Source: CAZYPB01 sp964649265 (GTDB taxonomy: Archaea > Micrarchaeota > Micrarchaeia > Burarchaeales > JAKAKT01). From it: a DNA stretch of 12,469 nucleotides. Shown piece after piece: positions 5,115 through 12,456 of the stretch (position 1 is its first letter; every line of letters begins with the position of its first letter). The stretch spans positions 1-12,469 of the forward strand of contig CAZYPB010000036.1 in assembly GCA_964649265.1 (NCBI GenBank), written 5' to 3'. Under the pieces are notes generated by a model that was not told the origin of the DNA, did not search any database, and worked only from the letters and a program-made list of their open reading frames with translations. The position numbers and the translations under genes were made by a program.

Positions 5115-7754
5115 ATGAAAAAGGTTTATGTTTTTGAAGAAGGTTCTGCAGATATGAAGGAGATCCTTGGAGGAAAGGGAGCGAATCTCTCAGAGATGAC
5201 TCACCTTGGCCTCCCAATACCCCCGGGGTTTACCATAACAACTAGAATGTGCATGGAGTATCTAACAAGACGCAGGATACCTTCAGGAATGCTCGATAAT
5301 GTAAGAGACTCAATGAAACAAATTGAGAAGAAAACAGGCAAGAAATTCGGAGATAATGCAAATCCTCTTCTTTTATCTGTTCGTTCAGGATCCCCGGTGT
5401 CAATGCCAGGCATGATGGATACTGTGCTTAATCTGGGATTGAATGACAAGAGTGTTGAAGGGCTTGCGAAACTAACAAATGATGAAAGATTTGCCCTTGA
5501 TTCTTATAGAAGGTTTATACAGACATTTGGAAATGTTGTTCTCGGAGTTGAACACCACAATTACGAAACGGCCTTGGAAAAAATAAGGAAAGAAAACAAA
5601 GTGGAACATGATTATCAGCTTAAACCATCTGCACTTAGGAAGCTCATAAAAGTATACAAAGAGATAACGAAAAAAGAGAGGGGGGAGGAGTTTCCGCAGG
5701 AGCCATGGGGCCAGCTTAGAGCAACAATAATTGCTGTTTTCAATTCATGGAACAATAAAAGAGCCAATACATACAGGAGGATCCACAGGATACCAGATAG
5801 CCTTGGTACGGCAGTTAATGTCCAAGCAATGGTTTTTGGTAATATGGGTCAGAATTCAGGAACAGGAGTCGTTTTCTCAAGGGATCCGTCAACCGGAGAA
5901 AACAAACTTTTTGGTGAATATCTTGAAAACGCACAAGGGGAGGATGTTGTTGCAGGAATACGAACGCCCGATCCACTAACAAAGCTGAAAAGCAGAATGC
6001 CGGAAATGTATTCTAAAATAGAGGAGATTGCAAAGGGGCTTGACAAACATTACAAAGATATGCAGGATATGGAGTTCACCATTGAGAACGGAAAGCTGTG
6101 GATGCTCCAGACAAGGAATGGAAAGAGGACAACAAAGGCTGCAGTCAGAATAGCCGTGGATATGGTTAAGGAAGGAACCATAAGAAAAAGAGACGCAGTT
6201 CTAAGGATACACCCGGAGCAGATAGACGCATTACTTCACAGACATATAGATCCAAAGACCAAGTATGCTGTGATTGCAAAGGGGCTGCCTGCTTCTCCAG
6301 GAGCTGCAAGTGGAAAAATAGTTTTCACTGCTGACGATGCAGCTGCGAGAGGAGTTAAGGAGAGCATAATACTTGTTAGTGTAGAGACCACGCCCGAAGA
6401 TATACATGGAATGGCAGTTGCAACGGGAATAATGACTGCGAGAGGGGGGATGACAAGCCATGCTGCAGTTGTCGCAAGGGGCATGGGGATACCCTGTGTT
6501 TCAGGGTGCATTAAAGCTGAAATAGATCAGGACAATAAGACCCTTACAATAGGCAAACACGCTTTCAAAGAGAACGATATAATTACAATTGAGGGATCAA
6601 CAGGAAACATAATGGGGGGGGAGATCCCTACAGTTGAGCCTGAGCTCACTGATGAGTTCAAAACACTTCTATCTTGGGCTGATCAGATCAGCCATATGGG
6701 TGTTAGGGCAAATGTGGATACGCCGGAGGGAGCAAAGGGCGCGAAGGAATTCGGAGCAAAGGGAATAGGGCTTTGCAGAACTGAGAGGATGTTTAATTCT
6801 AAGGACAGGTTGCCTATAGTGAGAGAGATGATAATGTCAAAGACTCACGAGGAGAGGCGCAAAGCGCTCAACAAGCTTCTTCCGATTCAGAGAAAGGATT
6901 TCAAAGAGATACTCAAAGCAATGGAAGGATTTCCAGTAAATGTTAGGCTTCTGGATCCTCCTCTCCATGAGTTCCTTCCAACAGCTGACGAGGTAATGGA
7001 GGAAATAGACGAGCTGGAATCGAATGGAGCAGATAAGAAAAAAATTGCTGAGAAAGAGAGGATGTTAGATGCTGTGAGGACTCTAAGGGAATCCAATCCA
7101 ATGCTGGGCCACAGGGGATGTAGGTTAGCCATAACATACCCTGAAATATATGAAATGCAGACAAATGCGCTTATTCAGGCAGCTTGTTCACTTGTTAGAG
7201 AAGGTGTGAAAACAGAGCTTGAGATAATGATCCCGCTTGTTGGGGGTTATAGGGAATTAAAGATTCTCAGAGAGCTCGTTGACATACAAGCAAAAAAAAC
7301 ACTTGAAAAGGAAAAGATGAACTTGAACTATAATGTTGGGACTATGATAGAGATCCCCAGAGCAGCACTAACAGCAGAGAAGGTTGCGCGATACGCTGAC
7401 TTCTTCTCATTTGGAACAAATGACCTTACACAGACAACGCTTGGGTTTTCAAGGGATGATGCTGAGGGAAAGTTCCTTGCCCTTTATATAGAAAGAGGAA
7501 TATTGGAGAGCAACCCATTCCAAGAACTGGATTTCGATGGAGTAGGGAAGCTGATCAAAATAGCCATAGAAAAAGGGAGAAAAACTAAGCCAAAACTTAA
7601 GATAGGTGTCTGCGGTGAGACTGGAGGAGAGGCAACATCCATAGGATTCTACCATCGGGAAGGGGTTGACTATGTGAGCTGTTCCAGATACCGGGTTCCG
7701 GTTGCACGGCTTGCATGCGCCCAGGCAGCCATAAAGAGCAAAAGAACCAAATAG
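5115..7754 (+). CDS. ppdK: Pyruvate, phosphate dikinase
   Basis: An 879-residue protein, close to the usual length of about 875. It interconverts pyruvate + ATP + Pi with PEP + AMP + PPi in the cytosol, supporting gluconeogenesis or PPi-linked glycolysis. The N-terminal ATP-grasp domain begins VFEEGSADMKEILGGKGANLSEM and includes SVRSGSPVSMPGMMDTVLNLG. The central swivelling domain has GGMTSHAAVVARGMGIPCVSG with phospho-accepting His449 (His455 in the Clostridium symbiosum enzyme). The C-terminal PEP barrel has GLCRTERMF, FGTNDLTQTTLGFSRDDAEG and VCGETGG with catalytic Cys833 (Cys831 in C. symbiosum), then YVSCSRYRVPVARLA. All expected catalytic motifs are present. ATG 5115 is chosen over GTG 5103 or 5106 and ATG 5109 because GGTGAT sits 4 nt upstream of it; the upstream starts overlap this SD. 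Confidence 0.97.
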   Translation: MKKVYVFEEGSADMKEILGGKGANLSEMTHLGLPIPPGFTITTRMCMEYLTRRRIPSGMLDNVRDSMKQIEKKTGKKFGDNANPLLLSVRSGSPVSMPGMMDTVLNLGLNDKSVEGLAKLTNDERFALDSYRRFIQTFGNVVLGVEHHNYETALEKIRKENKVEHDYQLKPSALRKLIKVYKEITKKERGEEFPQEPWGQLRATIIAVFNSWNNKRANTYRRIHRIPDSLGTAVNVQAMVFGNMGQNSGTGVVFSRDPSTGENKLFGEYLENAQGEDVVAGIRTPDPLTKLKSRMPEMYSKIEEIAKGLDKHYKDMQDMEFTIENGKLWMLQTRNGKRTTKAAVRIAVDMVKEGTIRKRDAVLRIHPEQIDALLHRHIDPKTKYAVIAKGLPASPGAASGKIVFTADDAAARGVKESIILVSVETTPEDIHGMAVATGIMTARGGMTSHAAVVARGMGIPCVSGCIKAEIDQDNKTLTIGKHAFKENDIITIEGSTGNIMGGEIPTVEPELTDEFKTLLSWADQISHMGVRANVDTPEGAKGAKEFGAKGIGLCRTERMFNSKDRLPIVREMIMSKTHEERRKALNKLLPIQRKDFKEILKAMEGFPVNVRLLDPPLHEFLPTADEVMEEIDELESNGADKKKIAEKERMLDAVRTLRESNPMLGHRGCRLAITYPEIYEMQTNALIQAACSLVREGVKTELEIMIPLVGGYRELKILRELVDIQAKKTLEKEKMNLNYNVGTMIEIPRAALTAEKVARYADFFSFGTNDLTQTTLGFSRDDAEGKFLALYIERGILESNPFQELDFDGVGKLIKIAIEKGRKTKPKLKIGVCGETGGEATSIGFYHREGVDYVSCSRYRVPVARLACAQAAIKSKRTK

Positions 7755-7763
7755 CCAAGTCAC

Positions 7764-7771
7764 TTTTAAAA
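7764..7771 (+). promoter_or_regulatory. TATA box for the transglutaminase-like gene
   Basis: TTTTAAAA centred 24.5 bp before the ATG at 7792. No SD is present, so a leaderless mRNA is predicted. It also separates this gene from PPDK, whose stop is 37 nt upstream of the ATG. Confidence 0.6.
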
Positions 7772-7791
7772 AATAGGACCTAAATAACTAC

Positions 7792-9894
7792 ATGAAAAGT
7801 GTGTTTTTCATCTCATTTATTCTTCTAATTCTTCCCTATGCTTCAGCAGATATAGAGAACCCTGTTCTTGTGGAGTCAGTTAATGTTGTTGTAACAAAAA
7901 CAGGAGAGATAAAGGCAACTGGGGGGATGATAAAAAACCTCGAACTCAACCTATCGCTTCCACAGAGAACTGGGTGGCAGCTCCCAGATTATTCAGTTAC
8001 TACGGAAAAAGACATTGAAGGAAACATATTCGCTGCAATAAAGAAAACAAACCCGAGCAATCCTTTTCGCTATGCTGTTTCAACAAGCGTCCTTACAAAG
8101 GCAAGAATAACCGACAGCCTGCCCGATGCATATGAGATACCTAAAGAGTATATGCAGTACATTGAATCGACAGACAACATACAGTGCCAGGACCAGAACA
8201 TAGAGAGTAAAGCAAGAGAGATCACAGAGAACTCAACAACTGAATTCGAAAAGCTTGCAAGAATAGCTGTATGGGTACATGAAAACCTTGAGTACGAAAG
8301 ATCTTTTACTGGGATGGAAAAGGATGCTCTGTGGGTTCTAAACAACAAAAAAGGAGTGTGCGCAGAGTATACTTCACTGTTTGTTGCAATGGCGAGATCC
8401 ATAGGAATACCAACGAAATATGTCTCAGGTTATTCTTACACTGAAAAAAGTGGATGGATGGGACATGCCTGGGCTGAATCATATATTGGGGAGTGGGTTC
8501 CTTTTGATCCAACATGGATGGAAGCAGGACATCTAGATGCAACGCATATACACGTATTCTCAAGCATTGAACACAAAGCAGAGAATTTCTACACTGCAAC
8601 ATATACCCCCGGAGCACATCTGGAATGGGAAGGGAGTGGTGCTCTTGGGTCTCCCATAAGAGAGGTTCAGCTTGAGAGCTTCGTTGCTGCTCCACCATAC
8701 GGCGATTATGAAATAAAGAGCGGTGCTGGAAACATTGGTTTCGGGGATGAGACAGTTATTTATATGGCACTAAAATCAAAAGATTACAAGGTTGTCGATC
8801 TTAATCTGGTTACATGTGCTGGTTCAGGTGCATTGGATGTAGAAAAACCGCAGAGATTTGAGATACTTGAACCAGGGGAGGAGAGGATATTTGTATGGTC
8901 CGTAAGTGCCCCATCAAATCTTGACAAAGGGTATATATACAAATGTCCTCTTGTGCTTAACTCAGCATACCTTGCCGAGCGCAGTAAAACGATAACAATA
9001 CTTGAAGATGTTGGGAAAGTAAGATTCAGCGCTTGGATTGAGAAAAGTTCACTTGAGCTTGGAGAGGATCAGGCTGTATCTTTCTCAGTCCCAAGTTACC
9101 CTTCTGGAACAGAGATAACGGTTATTGCCGAGGATGGTTTACATACATACGCTGCTTCCTCAGACACAAAAAGGATATCATTCACTCCAAAATCACTTGG
9201 GAGGAAAACCGCATGGGTGTTCTCAAACTTTGGCGGAGTGGAAAAACTTGTTTACGATGTTGTTGGAAGCCAGGATATTGCAATTGAAAACATCGATATC
9301 TCTGAAAACATAATGGAAGGAGAAGATATAGGAGTCTCGTTTACTTTAGAAAATAGAAAAAAGGTACCTCAGAACCTAAGAATTTCTGTTGAGTACAATG
9401 GGAACACACAGTCTAGGCAGCTTATGTTAAAAGAAAAGGAAACTATTTCATTCAGTTTTTCTGATGTGGGTGCAGGGGAAGGTATTGTTAGTGTATCTGT
9501 TGAGGGGAACATTGATAGCATAAATAGGAAAATAGCTGTTTCTGTCTCAGAAAAACCGAGCATAGTGATACAGACATCTTTTCAAAAGGGAGGTAACAGC
9601 ACAAATGTTACCTTCGCAGTTTCAAAAAAAGGGGAGCCGATAAACATACTGATATTCTTGAATGGAAAGATTATGCCTCTCTCTGGGGGCGAGGGAACGG
9701 TTGAAATGCTACCTGGAGAATATGGCATGAGAGCTGTTTGGTACGATAGAAATGGGAGGGAGTACTCTCTTAATAAGAGACTTAATGTCCCATCATCTGG
9801 GATACTTGGGTTCAATAACGAAGTGATTAGTCCATGCACAGGTGTTTTCATAATCCTAGGACTGTTTCTGTTTGCTTTTGGAAAAAAGAGTTGA
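7792..9894 (+). CDS. Secreted, membrane-anchored transglutaminase-like protein
   Basis: A 700-residue protein. Residues 1-19 form a signal peptide (FFISFILLILPYASA, cleavage near Asp20). A transglutaminase-like papain-fold domain spans about 140-260 with a complete triad: Cys190 in KGVCAEYTSLFVAMARSIGI, His225 in GHAWAE, and Asp239 in PFDPTW. About 300-660 reads as beta-rich, Ig-like repeats. A C-terminal helix (about 678-695, CTGVFIILGLFLFAF) ends in GKKS and would anchor the protein with the enzyme domain outside. Members of this superfamily in archaea act as proteases, amidases or cross-linkers; the reaction here is unknown. With a surface protein two genes upstream, remodelling of the envelope is a reasonable guess. 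The stop codon abuts the 3' end of the convergent tRNA-Leu. Confidence 0.88.
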   Translation: MKSVFFISFILLILPYASADIENPVLVESVNVVVTKTGEIKATGGMIKNLELNLSLPQRTGWQLPDYSVTTEKDIEGNIFAAIKKTNPSNPFRYAVSTSVLTKARITDSLPDAYEIPKEYMQYIESTDNIQCQDQNIESKAREITENSTTEFEKLARIAVWVHENLEYERSFTGMEKDALWVLNNKKGVCAEYTSLFVAMARSIGIPTKYVSGYSYTEKSGWMGHAWAESYIGEWVPFDPTWMEAGHLDATHIHVFSSIEHKAENFYTATYTPGAHLEWEGSGALGSPIREVQLESFVAAPPYGDYEIKSGAGNIGFGDETVIYMALKSKDYKVVDLNLVTCAGSGALDVEKPQRFEILEPGEERIFVWSVSAPSNLDKGYIYKCPLVLNSAYLAERSKTITILEDVGKVRFSAWIEKSSLELGEDQAVSFSVPSYPSGTEITVIAEDGLHTYAASSDTKRISFTPKSLGRKTAWVFSNFGGVEKLVYDVVGSQDIAIENIDISENIMEGEDIGVSFTLENRKKVPQNLRISVEYNGNTQSRQLMLKEKETISFSFSDVGAGEGIVSVSVEGNIDSINRKIAVSVSEKPSIVIQTSFQKGGNSTNVTFAVSKKGEPINILIFLNGKIMPLSGGEGTVEMLPGEYGMRAVWYDRNGREYSLNKRLNVPSSGILGFNNEVISPCTGVFIILGLFLFAFGKKS
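9882..9887 (-). terminator. Oligo-T terminator of tRNA-Leu
   Basis: Six A on the plus strand give T6 on the minus strand, starting 8 nt past the tRNA-Leu 3' end (7 nt between). It is embedded in the Lys codons at the end of the transglutaminase-like gene, the same arrangement and spacing as for tRNA-Thr. Confidence 0.5.
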
Positions 9895-9911
9895 TGCGGG
9901 GGATGGGATTT

Positions 9912-9996
9912 TTGGGCAGCATTTTGGAAAAGACACAAAGGCGTCTCTTTCTTTTTCCAAGGGATTTCTTTCTCCGCAAAGAGAAAGAAAAAGCTT
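9912..9996 (-). other. 85-nt tRNA intron in the T-loop of tRNA-Leu (position 56/57 by best fit)
   Basis: The best BHB uses T-stem bases GGGT (10002-9999) paired with GCCC (9917-9914) as the 4-bp helix, bulges TCA and AAA, and inner helix AGC/GCT (9995-9993 with 9920-9918), extended by TTTT/AAAA after one mismatch. The outer helix is missing, so this is a relaxed form. Cuts after position 56, 57 or 58 give the same product, so the exact site is ambiguous. Inside are a 9-bp hairpin, 9966-9974 with 9981-9989, and a second stem, TTGGAAAA (9924-9931) with TTTTCCAA (9953-9960). Confidence 0.75.
9948..9962. repeat. 15-nt block shared with the tRNA-Thr intron
   Basis: TTTCTTTTTCCAAGG is identical to plus-strand bases 1078-1092, which lie in the tRNA-Thr intron. 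Both copies take part in predicted intron stems and have the same orientation relative to the tRNA. Confidence 0.7.
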
Positions 9997-10093
9997 GAAC
10001 CCACGCAGCCACTAAAGGCACAGGGTCCTAAGCCCTGCACATTTGACCAGACTCTGTCACCCCCGCATAGGGAAATATTTGAGTAGTAAAGGA

Positions 10094-10099
10094 TTTAAA
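10094..10099. promoter_or_regulatory. Palindromic TATA element centred between tRNA-Leu and tRNA-Val
   Basis: TTTAAA is centred at 10096.5, exactly 30.5 bp from the 5' ends of both divergent tRNA genes (10066 and 10127). With initiation about 26 bp from the TATA centre, each transcript would have a leader of only a few nucleotides. A single TBP site may serve both genes. Another AT-rich palindrome, AAATATTT (10073-10080), is too close to tRNA-Leu to be its TATA box. Confidence 0.55.
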
Positions 10100-10126
10100 A
10101 AACATGGGTGTAAAATAATGTCCGCC

Positions 10127-10269
10127 GGGCCTGTAGTCGAATGGTAAGACGTCACCCTGACAAGATCTTCTGTTGGCTGAAACTCCTTCCATTGATGCTG
10201 GGAGGTACCGGAAACCCCCAGGAGGTTTCTGATCGGTGAAGATTCGGTGTTCGATCCACCGCGGGCCCA
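10127..10269 (+). tRNA. tRNA-Val(GAC) with a canonical anticodon-loop intron
   Basis: Acceptor GGGCCTG (10127-10133) pairs with CGGGCCC (10262-10268), with one U-G pair; the discriminator is A (10269). The D-stem is GTC/GAC. The anticodon stem is TCACC (10152-10156) with GGTGA (10235-10239). The loop is CTGACA plus C after splicing, with anticodon GAC at 10159-10161, reading GUC. The variable loop is AGATT, the T-stem CGGTG/CACCG and the T-loop TTCGATC. Mature length is 72 nt and CCA is not encoded. The T-loop is uninterrupted, unlike the other two tRNAs. It lies upstream of and on the same strand as the antiporter-GNAT gene, which has its own TATA box. Confidence 0.93.
10163..10233 (+). other. 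71-nt intron at position 37/38 of tRNA-Val
   Basis: BHB: the anticodon stem is the outer helix; CTGA (32-35) pairs with TCTG at three of four positions; the bulges are CAA and ATC; and the inner helix pairs GATCTTCT with AGGAGGTT (8 bp with G-U pairs). The rest includes a GAAACC/GGTTTC hairpin (10211-10229). Confidence 0.85.
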
Positions 10270-10272
10270 CTG

Positions 10273-10279
10273 TTTTTTT
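10273..10279 (+). terminator. Oligo-T terminator of tRNA-Val
   Basis: T7 starting 4 nt past the tRNA 3' end. It separates tRNA-Val transcription from the downstream antiporter-GNAT gene. Confidence 0.6.
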
Positions 10280-10292
10280 CAAAGAGTTAAGC

Positions 10293-10300
10293 TTAATAAA
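10293..10300 (+). promoter_or_regulatory. TATA box for the antiporter-GNAT gene
   Basis: TTAATAAA centred 23.5 bp before ATG 10320 and 26.5 bp before the adjacent in-frame ATG 10323. This implies a leaderless mRNA starting at one of these two codons. Confidence 0.55.
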
Positions 10301-10319
10301 ACGTAATAGCCCATGTAAA

Positions 10320-12119
10320 ATGATGTTCGAGATACTGGTGCTCATGGGTCTTGTTATGATAATCGGCTTTGCTGTCCGATGGGCATTTGAGAAAACAAGA
10401 ATACCTGAAGTAATAATACTAATGCTTCTTGGATTCCTGCTTGGGCCACTTGGGTTTCTTTCATATTTTACAACATTTACAATAACGAGCCTTTCCCCTG
10501 AGCATTTTCGCAACATAACTCCAGTCATAGGTGCAATAGCAATTGTCTCGCTTGTTTTCGAAGCAGGGCTTAGGCTTGATATTGAGAAGCTTTTCAGGAA
10601 CATCTCATTTTCAACTGTATTTGCTTTTGCGAACATAATGACCTGCATTGGGATACTCACCAGCATACTGTATTTTGGTTTTGGGTGGGGCCTTGCTCCC
10701 GCACTTCTGCTTGGAGCAATACTGGGTGGACCTTCCTCTTTCACCATTTACTCGATTCTGCCTTTCGTAAGAACAAGTAATTATTCCAGGGGCGTCCTGT
10801 ATCTTGAAGGTACTCTTTCCACAATACTCATGTGTGTGGTTGCAATAACAGTTATGAGATACACTGCTTCGCAGACACCAACTGCCTTCGGTGAGATTAC
10901 CAGATTCGTTATCTCTTCTTTCTCAATATCTTTTATTTTAGGGTTGGTTCTGGGGCTTGTTATACTCTGGGCCCTGTTTAAATTTAAGATAAAGAAATTT
11001 GCATATCTGCTTATACTCTCATCTCTCTTCATCCTGTATTATGTAGATTTTGAATCACTTTCAGGCATAGGCGTGATTTCCATAGTTGTCATAGGATTTA
11101 TTCTGGGAAACTCAAGCTCTGTTTTCAGATTCCTTAAAATGAGCGGAAGTTTTGAGATAAACCAGTCATTCAGAGCATTTCAGGAGGAGATCAGCCTCTT
11201 CATAAACACATTCTTCTTTGTTTATATGGGGATGATTGCCAGAACAGAACAGCTTACAGATTACACGAATCTGAAGATAGTTCTCTTTCTTGTTTTTGGG
11301 ATACTTGTTGCTCGGTCCATAGTGATACTTATAACGAGATGGATAGGTCATTCGCAGCATCATGAGGATATGCTCCTTGGATTTATGGTCCCAAGAGATC
11401 TCCTTAGTGCTACACTTGCAACTTTCATGTTCATACCATATGGAACGGAGGTTTTCAGCATTGAGATTGTTCTTATGGTAATCGGTATAACTGCAGTGAT
11501 CACGAGTATGGGTGTGAGTTATTATGAGAGGAGATTCAGGGATACTCTGTTATTCAAGAAAGAGGTTGCACTCAACGATGGGAGAAACATTACCATACGC
11601 ACGTTCACGAAGGATGATTTCAGGAGAGTCAGGCAATTCCTCAATGACATGGTCAAGGAAGGAGCGTTGATATCCATAGATAAGTACGTGAACCCAGTGG
11701 AGGAAAAGGACATGGGAAAGGAAAGCATGATCAAGATAAACAAGGGAGAGATGATTCTCTGGATAGGGGAATACGGTAAAAAGATAGTCGCAAGGGCATC
11801 TGCTGAGAAGATGCCTAGGAGAGAAAGAGAAAACGTGAGCCTTAGCTTGTACGTTTCAAAGGAATTCAGAGGTGCTGGATTGGGAAAAACACTTCTGACT
11901 ATGCTTATAGAAGAATCCCAGAGAGTTTTCAAACCACATAACCTATACTTGACGGTCTATTCAAACAACGACAGCGCGATAAAACTGTATGAGAAACAGG
12001 GATTCAAGAAGGTAGGCATACTCCCAGGATGGATCAAGCACCAGGACGGCTATCTTGACAGGATATACATGGTCTATAGGAGCTCTGAACATCAGGGTGA
12101 TAAAGATCTGGATAATTAA
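10320..12119 (+). CDS. CPA-type cation/proton antiporter membrane domain fused to a GNAT acetyltransferase
   Basis: A 599-residue protein. Residues 1 to about 400 form 11-13 membrane helices of the Na+/H+ exchanger fold: RIPEVIILMLLGFLLGP, FEAGLRLDIEKLFRN, LLLGAILGGPSS (129-140), and MVPRD with Arg359 in place of the usual conserved basic-residue motif. Residues from about 423 form a GNAT domain: TIRTFTKDDFRRV, then motif A LYVSKEFRGAGLGKTLL (acetyl-CoA pyrophosphate loop near 517-522), then NNDSAIKLYEKQGFKKVGILPGW and DRIYMVYR. Where homologues have a Glu-(x)3-(N/T)-Asp ion site, this protein has E163-G-T-L-S-T168, so the Asp appears to be Thr. The frame is open from GTG 10236, but that lies within tRNA-Val; a TATA box supports ATG 10320 or 10323. 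Transport activity is therefore uncertain; acetylation of a protein or small molecule at the membrane is inferred. Confidence 0.85.
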   Translation: MMFEILVLMGLVMIIGFAVRWAFEKTRIPEVIILMLLGFLLGPLGFLSYFTTFTITSLSPEHFRNITPVIGAIAIVSLVFEAGLRLDIEKLFRNISFSTVFAFANIMTCIGILTSILYFGFGWGLAPALLLGAILGGPSSFTIYSILPFVRTSNYSRGVLYLEGTLSTILMCVVAITVMRYTASQTPTAFGEITRFVISSFSISFILGLVLGLVILWALFKFKIKKFAYLLILSSLFILYYVDFESLSGIGVISIVVIGFILGNSSSVFRFLKMSGSFEINQSFRAFQEEISLFINTFFFVYMGMIARTEQLTDYTNLKIVLFLVFGILVARSIVILITRWIGHSQHHEDMLLGFMVPRDLLSATLATFMFIPYGTEVFSIEIVLMVIGITAVITSMGVSYYERRFRDTLLFKKEVALNDGRNITIRTFTKDDFRRVRQFLNDMVKEGALISIDKYVNPVEEKDMGKESMIKINKGEMILWIGEYGKKIVARASAEKMPRRERENVSLSLYVSKEFRGAGLGKTLLTMLIEESQRVFKPHNLYLTVYSNNDSAIKLYEKQGFKKVGILPGWIKHQDGYLDRIYMVYRSSEHQGDKDLDN

Positions 12120-12122
12120 AGG

Positions 12123-12132
12123 TTTAAATATA
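12123..12132 (+). promoter_or_regulatory. TATA box and SD of the pilin-like gene
   Basis: TTTAAATATA is centred about 35 bp before ATG 12163. It predicts a start near 12153, just at GGTGA (12154-12158), which is 4 nt before the ATG. This supports 12163 over the in-frame codons that overlap the GNAT gene. Confidence 0.5.
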
Positions 12133-12162
12133 CGAACAAAGAATTTCTATTCTGGTGACCCG

Positions 12163-12456
12163 ATGGGAAGAGGACAGCTCCTCACAACTGATTTCATACT
12201 AAGTCTGGCCATATTTCTCGCAATACTACTAACAGTCATGAGCCTATGGGCCAGTGTCGACACACAGATGAGGGATGCTGAGAGCAGGAGAGACATGCAG
12301 TCAATAAGTGCATATGTTTCAGACACACTTCTAAGGAGCAGAGGGCATCCCCAAAACTGGACAAATGAGACAGTGCAGGTGATAGGACTTGCGAACAAAG
12401 ACCAGGTAATGAGCATGGACAAGTTCCTTATGCTTAGGCTCCCCCTTTGGAGTTAG
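12163..12456 (+). CDS. Pilin-like membrane protein, possibly frameshifted near its end
   Basis: 97 residues as read. The N-terminus MGRGQLLTTDFILSLAIFLAILLTVMSLW resembles an archaeal type IV pilin-like (class III) signal: a short basic leader, Gly-Gln at a plausible prepilin peptidase site, an acidic residue six positions into the mature part, then one hydrophobic helix. After it comes a charged, helical region (DTQMRDAESRRDMQSISAYVSDTLL), then WTNETVQVIGLANKDQVMSMDKFLML. The frame stops at 12454-12456, just after a C5 run (12442-12446 region); both other frames after that run stay open to the window edge. The real protein may thus be longer, and the short length may come from an indel in the gene or in the assembly. 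Function: surface filament or secretion component, inferred only from the N-terminus. Confidence 0.6.
   Translation: MGRGQLLTTDFILSLAIFLAILLTVMSLWASVDTQMRDAESRRDMQSISAYVSDTLLRSRGHPQNWTNETVQVIGLANKDQVMSMDKFLMLRLPLWS

Larger units (their letters stand above)
9895..10066 (-). tRNA. tRNA-Leu(UAG) with a T-loop intron
   Basis: A class II tRNA with a long variable arm. Acceptor GCGGGGG (10066-10060) pairs with CCCCCGC (9902-9896), and the discriminator is A (9895). The D-arm has a short ACA/TGT stem. The anticodon stem is CAGGG/CCCTG around CTTAGGA, giving anticodon TAG (10030-10028), which reads CUA. The variable arm has a GCC/GGC stem. The T-stem is GTGGG (10004-10000) with CCCAT (9907-9903), including one G-U pair. 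The T-loop is interrupted; removing 85 nt leaves TTCAAAT and a mature tRNA of 87 nt. CCA is not encoded. The tRNA 3' end directly abuts the stop codon of the convergent gene, and the 5' end faces tRNA-Val across 60 bp. Confidence 0.92.

Noticed and set aside
10163..10233. CTGA, TGATGC and a second CTGA in the tRNA-Val intron, as in a C/D box guide RNA
   Set aside because: There is no proper 5' C box, TGATGC deviates from the consensus, the spacing does not fit archaeal C/D guides, and the last CTGA is explained by the splice-site helix.
10236..10319. Upstream GTG extension of the antiporter-GNAT frame (28 residues)
   Set aside because: It lies in the 3' half of tRNA-Val and its terminator; a TATA box at 10293-10300 points to ATG 10320 or 10323.
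10028..10747. Minus-strand open frame of 239 codons
   Set aside because: It crosses two tRNA genes and the antiporter gene in antisense, has no promoter, and its protein has no recognisable domain.
12055..12162. Longer N-terminus for the pilin-like protein overlapping the GNAT gene
   Set aside because: GGTGA at 12154-12158 and a TATA box at 12123-12132 support ATG 12163, and the short leader is what the pilin-type signal needs.
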